34,127 nucleotides of DNA, taken from assembly GCF_938028825.1 (NCBI RefSeq), contig NZ_CALIZP010000031.1, forward strand, positions 1-34,127. Direction: 5' to 3'. Below are positions 22,588 through 30,226 of the stretch, one piece after another. Origin of the DNA: an uncultured Cardiobacterium sp. Its GTDB lineage: Bacteria > Pseudomonadota > Gammaproteobacteria > Cardiobacteriales > Cardiobacteriaceae. The notes under the pieces were generated by a model. That model had not been told where the DNA came from. It ran no database searches and saw nothing but the letters and a program-made list of their open reading frames with translations. Position 1 is the first letter of the stretch. Every line of letters starts with the position of its first letter. The translations under genes and the position numbers were made by a program.

Positions 22588-24285
22588 ATGCACTGGCTCA
22601 CCCAGCTCTTCACCCAGACCGAAAGCGTCGCCTACACCGCCATCATCTACTCCCTCGTCATTTTCAGCGGCGCGGCGCTCGGCCGCCTGCGCATCTGCGG
22701 CATCACCTTCGGCGTGACCATCGTCCTCTTCACCGGCATCATCGTCTCCTACCTCGGCTTCACGGTGAACGAACACACCGCCCACTTCATCCGCGAATTC
22801 GGCCTCATCCTTTTCGTCTATACCATCGGCCTGCAAGTCGGCCCCGGCTTCTTCGCCTCCTTCCAGAAAGAGGGGCTGAAGCTGAACCTGCTGATGTTCA
22901 TCGTCGTCGCCGCCGACATCCTCATCGTGCTCGCCTACTACTTCGCGGGCAGCGCGCCACTGCACGAACTCATCGGCGTGATGCAGGGCGCGGTCACCAA
23001 CACCCCCGGCCTCGGCGCGGCGCAGCAGACACTGACCAACCTCGTCGGCGACGGCAAACAGGCGGTACAAATGGCCGCCGGTTATGCCGCCGCCTACCCG
23101 GGCGGGGTGCTGGGGCTGATTGCCGCCATCTTCATCATCAAATACGCCTTCCGCATCAACGTGCTGGCGGAAAAACGCCTTACCCTGCGCCGCCTGCGCG
23201 CCGGTACCTCCGTCGTCACCCGCATCGCGCTTGAAATCAGCAACCCGATGCTGGAAAACCAGACCATCGCCGACATCCGCCGCATCCTGCCGTTCAGCTT
23301 CGCCGTGTCGCGCATCAGCCGCGACGGCAACATCGAACTGGCCGACGAACAGAGCCGCGTCAAAGTCGGCGACGTCCTCCTCATCATCGCCCGCGACGAC
23401 GAAGTGGACCGCCTCATCACCCTCATCGGCAGCCCGACCAGCAGCACCATTTTCAGCGACGCGCCAAAATCCGCCACGCCCGCCTACATCACCTCGACAC
23501 GGGTCAACGTCACGCAAGGCGCGGTGTGCAACAAAAAACTCTCCACCCTCAACGTCCACGACCGCTACGGCGTGAACATCACCCGTGTCATGCGCGCCGG
23601 CATCGAATTCATCCCCGACCGCAACACCCGCCTGCAATTCGGCGACTCCATCACCATCATCGGCGACGCCGCGCACATCAAGACCGCCGTCGCCGCCTTC
23701 GGCAACTCCAAGCGCGACCTGCAAATCCCGCACATCGCCGAACTCTTCCTCGGCATCACCCTCGGCATCATCCTCGGTGCCGTCCCCATCCCGGTGCCGG
23801 GCGTGCCGGTACCGATCAAACTCGGCCTGGCGGGCGGGCCGCTGGTGGTCGCCATCCTCATCAGCCGCTACGGCGGACGCTTTTCCGTCACCCACTACGT
23901 CTCGCAAAGTGCCAACCTCATGGTGCGCGAACTCGGCCTCGCCCTCTTCCTTGCCAGCGTCGGCCTCAGCGTCGGCCCCGCCTTCTTCGCCGCGCTCAAA
24001 GACGGCGACGGCCTCTACTGGATGGCGCTCGGCATCGTCATCACCCTGCTGCCGCTGCTGATTGCGGGCTTCACCGCCCGCCTCTGGGGCAAACTGACCT
24101 TCCCGGAAATCTGCGGCCTGCTCACCGGTTCGCACACCGGCGCGCCGGTTTTGCCGTTTGCCTGCGAAATCTCGCAGTCGGACGAAGCCGCGCTCAAATA
24201 CGCCGCCGTGTACCCGCTCACCACCTTCATGCGCATCATGGTCGGGCAGATGCTGATCGTGCTCTTCTTCCACGCTGCGGCATGA
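22588..24285 (+). CDS. YidE/YbjL/AspT-family membrane transporter with two TrkA-C domains
   Basis: This 565-residue inner-membrane protein is built as two membrane halves, each an AspT/YidE/YbjL antiporter duplication domain, around a cytoplasmic middle. The first half contains GLILFVYTIGLQVGPGFFASF and GVMQGAVTNTPGLGAAQQ. The second has GLALFLASVGLSVGPAFF and GLLTGSHTGAPVLPFA. Between them lie two RCK_C/TrkA-C regulatory domains at about residues 214-281 and 303-374. AspT exchanges aspartate for alanine; YidE and YbjL have no firmly known substrates. The gene may be read with the preceding regulator gene (82 bp gap). A TATAAA-like hexamer in cgctataaaatagcg lies at about 22545-22559. Confidence 0.9.
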   Translation: MHWLTQLFTQTESVAYTAIIYSLVIFSGAALGRLRICGITFGVTIVLFTGIIVSYLGFTVNEHTAHFIREFGLILFVYTIGLQVGPGFFASFQKEGLKLNLLMFIVVAADILIVLAYYFAGSAPLHELIGVMQGAVTNTPGLGAAQQTLTNLVGDGKQAVQMAAGYAAAYPGGVLGLIAAIFIIKYAFRINVLAEKRLTLRRLRAGTSVVTRIALEISNPMLENQTIADIRRILPFSFAVSRISRDGNIELADEQSRVKVGDVLLIIARDDEVDRLITLIGSPTSSTIFSDAPKSATPAYITSTRVNVTQGAVCNKKLSTLNVHDRYGVNITRVMRAGIEFIPDRNTRLQFGDSITIIGDAAHIKTAVAAFGNSKRDLQIPHIAELFLGITLGIILGAVPIPVPGVPVPIKLGLAGGPLVVAILISRYGGRFSVTHYVSQSANLMVRELGLALFLASVGLSVGPAFFAALKDGDGLYWMALGIVITLLPLLIAGFTARLWGKLTFPEICGLLTGSHTGAPVLPFACEISQSDEAALKYAAVYPLTTFMRIMVGQMLIVLFFHAAA

Positions 24286-24302
24286 CGCATCGCCGCGCGC
24301 GC

Positions 24303-24330
24303 AAAAGCCCCATCTGCCGAGGGCTTTTCC
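24303..24330 (+). terminator. Terminator after the YidE-like gene
   Basis: aaaagccc (24303-24310) and gggctttt (24321-24328) form an 8-bp stem with a 10-base loop, ending in TTTT. It lies 18 bp after the stop codon. Confidence 0.75.
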
Positions 24331-24409
24331 GGGCGGGGCATAACCGATAACCACCATCAAAAATCATGACTATGCCGCGCGCCGCGAAACGGTTACCATG
24401 ACCGCTCAT

Positions 24410-24428
24410 CCGGACCGTACACGTCCGG
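24410..24428. promoter_or_regulatory. Palindrome upstream of ohr, possible operator
   Basis: ccggac (24410-24415) and gtccgg (24423-24428) form a perfect 6+6 inverted repeat with a 7-base spacer, about 35 bp before the ohr start and near the expected promoter. It does not look like the AT-rich OhrR box and has no T-tract, so a regulator site is possible but the factor is unknown. Confidence 0.35.
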
Positions 24429-24463
24429 TATGAACCCACCCACAAACCCAAGAGGAACCAATC

Positions 24464-24883
24464 ATGACCACACTCTACACCGCACACGTCCATGTCACCG
24501 GCGGCCGCGACGGCGCCGCCAAATCGAACGACGGCAAACTCGATCTGAAACTCGCTCCGCCGGCCGAGCTCGGTGGCAACGGTGCCGGTACCAACCCGGA
24601 ACAACTCTTTGCTGCCGGCTATGCCGCCTGCTTCATGGGTGCCGCCCGCCTCGTCGCCGGCAACGACAAAATCGCCGTGCCGCAAGGCTTCGCCATCGAC
24701 GCCGATGTCGCCCTCGGCAAAGACACGCAAGACCACTTCCGCCTCGGTGTTGTCTTCAACATCGCCCTGCCCGGCATGGACAAAGCCGCCGCCGAAGCCC
24801 TCATCGCCAAAGCGCACGAAGTCTGCCCGTACTCCCGCGCCACCCGGGGCAATATCGACGTTACCTTCCACATCAACGTCTGA
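24464..24883 (+). CDS. ohr: Organic hydroperoxide resistance protein Ohr
   Basis: This 139-residue OsmC/Ohr-family peroxidase has the peroxidatic cysteine C56 (AACFMGA) and resolving cysteine C121 (EVCPYSRAT) in the Ohr-type positions. The catalytic glutamate lies in NPEQLFAAGYAACF. Ohr detoxifies organic and lipid hydroperoxides using lipoylated protein as reductant. Ohr rather than OsmC is favoured by the length, the N-terminal LYTAHVHVTGGRDG and the C-terminal NIDVTFHINV. AGAGGA precedes the ATG at 24464, and a terminator follows. No ohrR gene is adjacent. Confidence 0.95.
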   Translation: MTTLYTAHVHVTGGRDGAAKSNDGKLDLKLAPPAELGGNGAGTNPEQLFAAGYAACFMGAARLVAGNDKIAVPQGFAIDADVALGKDTQDHFRLGVVFNIALPGMDKAAAEALIAKAHEVCPYSRATRGNIDVTFHINV

Positions 24884-24902
24884 TACCCGTCATCCGGCGC
24901 AC

Positions 24903-24927
24903 AAGCGGGGCATTGCCCCGCTTTTTT
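24903..24927 (+). terminator. Rho-independent terminator of ohr
   Basis: aagcggggc (24903-24911) and gccccgctt (24915-24923) form a perfect 9-bp stem with a 3-base loop, running into six T (24922-24927). Confidence 0.9.
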
Positions 24928-25009
24928 CATGCGCGCCCCGCCTCCGCCCGCCGCCCGCGCGGACGGGCTACGCTACAATGTCCCTCCCCCCTTCATCCCG
25001 TTACCGCCC

Positions 25010-26743
25010 ATGTTCAATGCCGAAGACCGCACGCGTTATGCGCGTCTGCTTGCTTTCATCCGCCCGCACTGGAAGGTCGTGCTGCTCGCCGTTATCGGCA
25101 CGGTGCTTTACGGCCTCACCGAGCCGCTGGTGCCGTTTGTCCTGCAACCGCTGGTCGATGGCGGTTTTGCCAAAGGCGACATGCGCACGGTCTATGGCCT
25201 CACCGCCCTGCTCTTTTTCGGCTTTGCCCTGCGCGGGCTTGCCAGTTATACGGCGGCGTGCAGCATGAACTGGCTGGCGCAGCAGGTGGTGTATACGCTG
25301 CGCGGCCTGATGTTCCGCCAGTTGCTGCGCCTGCCGATGGGGTATTTCGACACGCACAGCGCGGGCGGCATCGTCTCGCGTTTTACTTATGATGTGTTGC
25401 AACTGATGGCGGCGAGCACGGACGCGGTCGCCATTTTGCTGCGCGAGTCGGTAACGATTGTCGCGCTGACGCTGTTCCTGCTTTATCTCGACTGGAAGAT
25501 GACGCTGCTCCTGTTTGTCGTCGCGCCGGTCCTGGCGTTTGTCATCGTCCATGTCTCGCGCAAGCTGCGCCGCATGGCGCGCGCCATGCAGGAAGACATG
25601 AGCGGCATGAATCATGTGGTGGATGAGGCGCTGCGCGGGCGGGCGATTGTCCGCATTTACAACGGCCAGGCGTTTGAGTTTGCCCGCTTCGAGCAGCAGG
25701 CGGAGGCGGTGCGTTCGCATGCGGTGCGTTCGACGCGCATTGCCGAAAGTGCCTCGCCGGCGGTGGAGATGACGATTATCGCCGCGCTGTCGCTGGTGCT
25801 GATTCTGTTCGCGCTGAAAGCGCGCGCCACGCCGGACGAGATGACGACCGGGGTGTTTGTCTCCTTCCTCGGCACGATGGCGCTGCTCTTCCCGCCCATC
25901 AAGCGCATCGGCAAGGTCAACGAGCCGATTCAGCGCGGCCTGGCGGCGGCGCAGAGTATTTTCGATTTTCTCGACGCGCCCGCCGAACCCGACCCCGCCC
26001 TGCCGCCCTGCACCATCACGCGCGGCGAGATTGTCTTCCGCGAGGTGTTTTTTTCGTATCCGGAACAGCCGGTGCTGCGCGGTTTCAACCTGCATATCCG
26101 GGCGGGCGAGACGGTGGCGCTGATTGGCGAGTCGGGCAGCGGCAAATCGACGATTGCCGCGCTGCTTGCCGGGTTTTATGCGCCGGAGGCGGGCGCGATC
26201 CTGATTGACGGCATGGATACGGCGGCGATGTCGCTCGCCGACCGCCGCCGCGCCATTGCTTTTGTTTCGCAGGATACGGTGCTGTTTTCCACTTCCATCG
26301 CCGCCAATATCGCCTATGCCGACCCGCAGCCGGACGCGGCGCGCATCGAGATGGCGGCAACATCGGCGAACGCGGCGGATTTCATCGCCAGGCTGCCGCA
26401 CGGTTATGCGGAAGACATCGGCCCGCAGGGCGGGCGGCTTTCCGGCGGGCAGAAGCAGCGCATCGCCATCGCCCGCGCCCTTTACAAAGATGCGCCGATC
26501 CTGATTCTGGATGAAGCGACCTCGGCGCTGGATAATCACAGCGAGGCGAAGGTGCAGGAAGCGGTGGAGCGGCTGCGGCACGGGCGCACCGCCATCATCA
26601 TCGCGCACCGCCTTTCGACCATCCGCAATGCCGACCGCATCGTCGTCCTCGAACAGGGGCGCATTGTCGAAAGCGGCAGCCACGCCGAACTGCTCGGGCG
26701 GGGGGGCAGTTATGCTAAACTGCTGTCCCGGCATTATCAGTAA
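25010..26743 (+). CDS. msbA: Lipid A export ABC transporter MsbA
   Basis: This 577-residue half-transporter is close to the 582 of E. coli MsbA. It has an N-terminal six-helix membrane domain and a C-terminal ATPase with Walker A GESGSGKST (373-381), the signature LSGGQ (477-481) and Walker B ILILDEATSALD (near 497-508), then the HRLS switch histidine. MsbA flips core-lipid A across the inner membrane. A related exporter of unknown substrate cannot be excluded, as no lpxK follows. The ATG at 25010 was chosen over a longer open frame whose extra 27 residues are proline/alanine-rich and unlike the family. TACAAT at 24974-24979 is a possible -10. It ends 4 bp before the phosphatase gene, the start of a likely msbA-phosphatase-dnaA transcript. 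Confidence 0.88.
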   Translation: MFNAEDRTRYARLLAFIRPHWKVVLLAVIGTVLYGLTEPLVPFVLQPLVDGGFAKGDMRTVYGLTALLFFGFALRGLASYTAACSMNWLAQQVVYTLRGLMFRQLLRLPMGYFDTHSAGGIVSRFTYDVLQLMAASTDAVAILLRESVTIVALTLFLLYLDWKMTLLLFVVAPVLAFVIVHVSRKLRRMARAMQEDMSGMNHVVDEALRGRAIVRIYNGQAFEFARFEQQAEAVRSHAVRSTRIAESASPAVEMTIIAALSLVLILFALKARATPDEMTTGVFVSFLGTMALLFPPIKRIGKVNEPIQRGLAAAQSIFDFLDAPAEPDPALPPCTITRGEIVFREVFFSYPEQPVLRGFNLHIRAGETVALIGESGSGKSTIAALLAGFYAPEAGAILIDGMDTAAMSLADRRRAIAFVSQDTVLFSTSIAANIAYADPQPDAARIEMAATSANAADFIARLPHGYAEDIGPQGGRLSGGQKQRIAIARALYKDAPILILDEATSALDNHSEAKVQEAVERLRHGRTAIIIAHRLSTIRNADRIVVLEQGRIVESGSHAELLGRGGSYAKLLSRHYQ

Positions 26744-26747
26744 CATT

Positions 26748-27209
26748 ATGAAAAAATTGAGAATTTTAATGGTCTGCATGGGCAACATCTGCCGCTCGCC
26801 AATGGCGGAAGGTGTTGCCCGTTATCTGTTGCGCACGGTGGGGCGCGATGACGTCCTGCTCGATTCCGCCGGTACCCACGCCGCCTGGCACGACGGCGAC
26901 GCCCCCGACCCGCGCGCCCGCCGCGTCATGCGCGCCCACGGCATGCCGATTAACGACCTGCGCGCCCGCCCCTTCGGCCCCGGCGATTTCGCGCGCTTCG
27001 ACCGCATCCTCGTCGCCGATTGGCGCAATTATCAGGACGTTACCGCACTCGCCGAAAACGGCGCGCAGCAGGACAAAGTCGGCTTCATGCTGGAAACCCT
27101 GCCGGACAGCCCGGCGCTGCCCGACCCCTATCTCGGTACGCCGGAAGATTTCGAGCGCACCTTCACCCTGCTCGAACAGGCCCTGCGCCTGAGGTTCGCC
27201 CATGAATGA
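26748..27209 (+). CDS. Low-molecular-weight protein-tyrosine phosphatase
   Basis: This 153-residue LMW-PTP has the P-loop C10-x5-R16-S (VCMGNICRSP) and the general acid D126 in PDPY. Length and layout are standard. Bacterial members dephosphorylate tyrosine kinases of the Wzc type or other phosphoproteins, and some act on arsenate. The ATG at 26748 lies 4 bp after msbA, and the 3' end overlaps dnaA by 8 bp. No kinase or capsule gene is in the window. Sharing a transcript with dnaA is unusual. Confidence 0.92.
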   Translation: MKKLRILMVCMGNICRSPMAEGVARYLLRTVGRDDVLLDSAGTHAAWHDGDAPDPRARRVMRAHGMPINDLRARPFGPGDFARFDRILVADWRNYQDVTALAENGAQQDKVGFMLETLPDSPALPDPYLGTPEDFERTFTLLEQALRLRFAHE

Positions 27210-28548
27210 AATCCCCGCCAACCGCGAGCAGTACCACCACCTCTGGCAGGACGTGCTGCTCAACATGAAAGGCATCTGCAACAACGACCAGATGCTGGCC
27301 TTGCAGGCATTGACCCCGCAAGTGGTCAGCCCCGCCTCGTGGATACTGCTCGCGCCGAACAAATTCGCCCAGGAAGAAATCGAAAAGAACCTGTTGCCCG
27401 TGCTGCAAATGACGCTGCGGAACAAGGGCGTGACGAAAATCGAGCTGAAAGCCGCCACCACCCCCGACCTCTTCAACAACGCCGCGCCGGGCAAGCAGGG
27501 CGGCAGCGTGACCGCCGCCTTTGAAAGCAACCTCAACCCCGATTACCGCTTCGAGAACTTCGTCACCGCGCCGTCGAACAACGAAGCCTTCGCCGCCGCC
27601 GAGCGCGTCTCCGGCAAAACCTTCTTCGCCGACAGCAACCCGCTCTTCATCTACGGCGGCACCGGCCTGGGCAAATCGCACCTGATGCACGCCGCCGGCA
27701 ACGCCCTGCGCCGCCACAACCGCCCGAAAGTGATGTATCTCACCGGCGAGCAGTTCGTGAACGAATTTCTCGCCGCCCTCGCCGGGAAAACGCAAAAAGC
27801 CTTTTCCAGCCGCCTGCGCAACGTCGATGCCCTCTTGGTGGACGATGTGCAGTTCCTCGGCGGCAAGGACCAGTCGCAAGCCGAATTCTTCCACACCTTC
27901 AACGAACTGATGGACAAGAAGCGGCAGATCATCCTCACCTGCGACCGCTACCCGCGCGAAATCGAAGGGCTGGAACAGCGCCTCATCTCCCGCTTCGGTG
28001 CGGGGCTGACCGTCTCCATCCGCGCGCCCGAACCGGAAACCCGCTACGCCATCCTGAAAAGCAAGGCGAAAGAACAGCATTTCAACCTGCCCGACGACGT
28101 CGCCTTCTTCATCGCCGAAAACATCAACTCCAACGTGCGCGAACTCGAAGGCGCGCTGAAAAAAGTCATCTTCCAGTGCCAGGTAATCAAGGGCGACACC
28201 GAAGCGACCATCGCCATCGCCAGGGCGGCCCTGCACGACCAGTTGCAGGCGCAGAAAAACCAGACCAATGTGGATAACATTCAGAAACGCGTGGCAAAGT
28301 ACTACGGCATCAGCGTTGACGAAATGCTCGCGGACAGCAGGCGGCAGAACATCGCCCTGCCGCGCATGGTGGCGATGGCACTCACCCGCGAGCTTACCGA
28401 TATGTCCTTGAAAAGCATAGCGGAATCCTTCCACCGCAAGGACCACAGCACTGTGCTGAACGCCATCGACAACATCGGCAAACGGCGTAAAAACGACCCG
28501 CGTTTCCGTGAAGAATACGAGACCATCAAGGCCATTATCACCGGCTGA
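27202..28548 (+). CDS. dnaA: Chromosomal replication initiator DnaA
   Basis: This 448-residue AAA+ initiator has an N-terminal domain I (about 1-85) and only a short linker. The ATPase has Walker A GGTGLGKSH (152-160) and Walker B LLVDDVQFLGG (aspartates 214-215). The sensor/arginine-finger region is RLISRFGAGL. C-terminal domain IV has the DnaA-box-binding HTH (KSIAESFHRKDHSTVLNAID). The start at 27202 overlaps the phosphatase gene by 8 bp, so there is no leader and no upstream DnaA-box autoregulatory region. Expression probably depends on the upstream msbA/phosphatase promoter or one inside those genes. dnaN follows after 219 bp. Confidence 0.97.
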   Translation: MNEIPANREQYHHLWQDVLLNMKGICNNDQMLALQALTPQVVSPASWILLAPNKFAQEEIEKNLLPVLQMTLRNKGVTKIELKAATTPDLFNNAAPGKQGGSVTAAFESNLNPDYRFENFVTAPSNNEAFAAAERVSGKTFFADSNPLFIYGGTGLGKSHLMHAAGNALRRHNRPKVMYLTGEQFVNEFLAALAGKTQKAFSSRLRNVDALLVDDVQFLGGKDQSQAEFFHTFNELMDKKRQIILTCDRYPREIEGLEQRLISRFGAGLTVSIRAPEPETRYAILKSKAKEQHFNLPDDVAFFIAENINSNVRELEGALKKVIFQCQVIKGDTEATIAIARAALHDQLQAQKNQTNVDNIQKRVAKYYGISVDEMLADSRRQNIALPRMVAMALTRELTDMSLKSIAESFHRKDHSTVLNAIDNIGKRRKNDPRFREEYETIKAIITG

Positions 28549-28767
28549 AACCTGTGGATAACTTGGTGGACAACCCCGTGGATACGCCGTGCATATCACG
28601 TGCATAAAAAACACCGCCGACTTGTCAACCATCCATCCACCGCTTTTCCACCGGTTTTCCCGTCTGCAAACCGCCCCGTTTTTCTTTACACTGCCGACAC
28701 TTGCCCGACTTTTCCACATATCCACAGGAACGACTATGACGACGACATTACATAAAAGAGGTTATCT
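28549..28767. other. dnaA-dnaN gap with DnaA boxes: candidate oriC or regulatory region
   Basis: The 219-bp gap is AT-richer than its surroundings and rich in DnaA-box-like 9-mers. It holds a perfect TTATCCACA on the minus strand (28561-28553), TTTTCCACA (28710-28718) and ATATCCACA (28718-28726, one mismatch). A weaker TTTTCCACC lies at 28644-28652, with further partial matches around 28568-28582. AT-rich stretches (ataaaaaacacc near 28605; acattacataaaag near 28745) could unwind. In many bacteria oriC flanks dnaA; because dnaA has no upstream gap here, this is the only local candidate. It should also carry the dnaN promoter. Confidence 0.5.
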
Positions 28768-29880
28768 ATGAAATTCAGCATCAGCAAAGAGCAGTTCCTC
28801 GAACCGCTCGCGGACATCAGCAACATCGTGGCGCGCAAAACCACCAAACCCATCCTCAGCCACGCCCTCATCCAGGCGAACGGCGACAGCCTGCTGCTGA
28901 AAGGCACCGATACCGAAGTTACCCTGCAAATCCTCCTGCACGACCTTGCCGTCCAGGAAGAAGGCGCCATTACCGTGCCGGCGGGCAAACTGCTCGACGT
29001 AGTGCGCCACCTGCCCGCCCAGGCCACGGTGTATTGCTCGCTCGACAAAGAACAGCTGCTGGTGAAAGCCGCCGGCAGCGTCTTCCGCATCGCCACCCTG
29101 CCCGCCGAAGACTTCCCGGCGCTGGCCGAAGCGGACATGGACGGCCGTATCGAAATAGACAGCAGCGCCCTGCACGGCATCATGCAGAAAGTCCGTTTCT
29201 CGATGGCCAATGAAGATGTGCGCTACTACCTGAACGGCATGTACCTCAACGTTGTGGAAGACGGCCACGCCATCCACGCCGTCAGCACCGACGGCCACCG
29301 CCTCTCCTGCGCGCGCAGCGGCCTTGATACCGCCGCGACTGCCGGCACCAGCCTCATCGTGCCGAAAAAGGGCGTGAATGAACTCATCCGCCAACTGGCG
29401 CGGGTCAGCCAGCCCGTCGTCCTCAATCTCGGCGAACGCCAGCTCAGCCTGACCATCGGCGGCACCCGCCTCACCAGCCAGCTCATCGACGGCAATTTCC
29501 CCAACTACGAACAAGTCCTGCCGCCGATGCAGGAAAACCCGGTACTCGTCGCGCGCCAGGCCTTCCTCGAATCGCTGCAACGCGCCAAGGTGCTGCTGCT
29601 TGACCGCCATGACGGTATCCGCCTCACCTTTGCCGGCACCCGCCTGCAACTGGCGGCGCGCAACCTTGAAAACGAAACCGTGGAAGAAGCGCTGGACATC
29701 ATCAACCCGCAGAACCTCGAACTCGAAGCGGCGCTGAACATCAACTACCTCATCGACGCCGTCTCGACCATCGACGGCGACAACGTGCAACTGCACTTCA
29801 CCGACAAGAACAGCCCCTGCCTCATCACCAGCAGCGAGGACGAAGGCGTGCGCTACATCATCATGCCAATGCGCCTGTAA
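28768..29880 (+). CDS. dnaN: DNA polymerase III beta sliding clamp
   Basis: This 370-residue protein has the three-fold repeated clamp domain (about 1-120, 128-250 and 252-370). Typical blocks are KFSISKEQFLEPL at the N-terminus, LPAEDFPAL near 111, STDGHRLS near 173, LIDGNFPNYEQVLPP (about 238-252), and the closing YIIMPMRL that shapes the hydrophobic partner-binding pocket. It encircles DNA and tethers the polymerase. AGAGG precedes the ATG at 28768. It is followed by a terminator rather than recF, so the dnaA-dnaN unit ends here. Confidence 0.97.
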   Translation: MKFSISKEQFLEPLADISNIVARKTTKPILSHALIQANGDSLLLKGTDTEVTLQILLHDLAVQEEGAITVPAGKLLDVVRHLPAQATVYCSLDKEQLLVKAAGSVFRIATLPAEDFPALAEADMDGRIEIDSSALHGIMQKVRFSMANEDVRYYLNGMYLNVVEDGHAIHAVSTDGHRLSCARSGLDTAATAGTSLIVPKKGVNELIRQLARVSQPVVLNLGERQLSLTIGGTRLTSQLIDGNFPNYEQVLPPMQENPVLVARQAFLESLQRAKVLLLDRHDGIRLTFAGTRLQLAARNLENETVEEALDIINPQNLELEAALNINYLIDAVSTIDGDNVQLHFTDKNSPCLITSSEDEGVRYIIMPMRL

Positions 29881-29892
29881 CGCCCGACACCG

Positions 29893-29916
29893 AAAGCCGC
29901 CGCCGGGCGGCTTTTT
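29893..29916 (+). terminator. Rho-independent terminator of dnaN
   Basis: aaagccgcc (29893-29901) and ggcggcttt (29906-29914) form a perfect 9-bp stem with loop gccg, and T continues to 29916. It lies 12 bp after the dnaN stop. Confidence 0.9.
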
Positions 29917-29945
29917 CATGGATGCCGCTGCGAGGCCGATAATGA

Positions 29946-30053
29946 CGCTTGGCGGGCGCAGCCTGCTTTCCGCGTTGCGGACAGCACAACCGCCAAGCGG
30001 GAAAGCCACGCGTTTTTTGCTTTTGCGACATTGCAGGCAACGCCTCTGCGAAA
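29946..30053 (+). repeat. Dispersed intergenic repeat, copy B
   Basis: This segment aligns with the reverse complement of 11130-11246, keeping the same order of conserved blocks (cgcttggc, gggcgcagcctgct, cgccaagc, gggaaagccacgc, tttttgcttttg). The motif cgcttggcggg occurs at its left end (29946-29956) and again just to its right (30065-30075). It is non-coding and, together with the dnaN terminator and the PTS promoter, accounts for most of the 346-bp gap between dnaN and the PTS operon. Confidence 0.75.
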
Positions 30054-30133
30054 GCCGGTAACGCCGCTTGGCGGGTCCGACCTCGAAGCAGCGGCAAAAA
30101 ACCACAACCGTCCACAGGCAAATTACCATCAAA

Positions 30134-30162
30134 TTGTGATTATCTTGCCCCGGCGTTAAAAT
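30134..30162 (+). promoter_or_regulatory. Promoter of the mannose-family PTS operon
   Basis: TTGTGA (30134-30139) and TAAAAT (30157-30162) are spaced by 17 bp, with an AT-rich stretch upstream. The sequence aattgtgatta contains TGTGA, half of a Crp site, overlapping the -35; the second half is not convincing. The start codon is 65 bp downstream of the -10. Confidence 0.6.
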
Positions 30163-30226
30163 CGCGCAAACAAAGGCGGTTTCCGCATTTTGTTCCTCCC
30201 CCAACCACCCTGAGAGGTATCCATCC

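Noticed and set aside
22576..24360. 594-codon open frame on the minus strand across the YidE-like transporter
   Set aside because: It is the antisense shadow of a gene with GC-rich third positions. Its product is an unrealistic G/D/E/V-rich sequence with no family features.
25001..26788. 595-codon minus-strand frame across msbA
   Set aside because: Antisense shadow: R/Q/H-rich low-complexity product, no domain, and msbA on the plus strand has complete motifs.
27163..28725. 520-codon minus-strand frame across dnaA
   Set aside because: Antisense shadow of dnaA with no recognisable domain.
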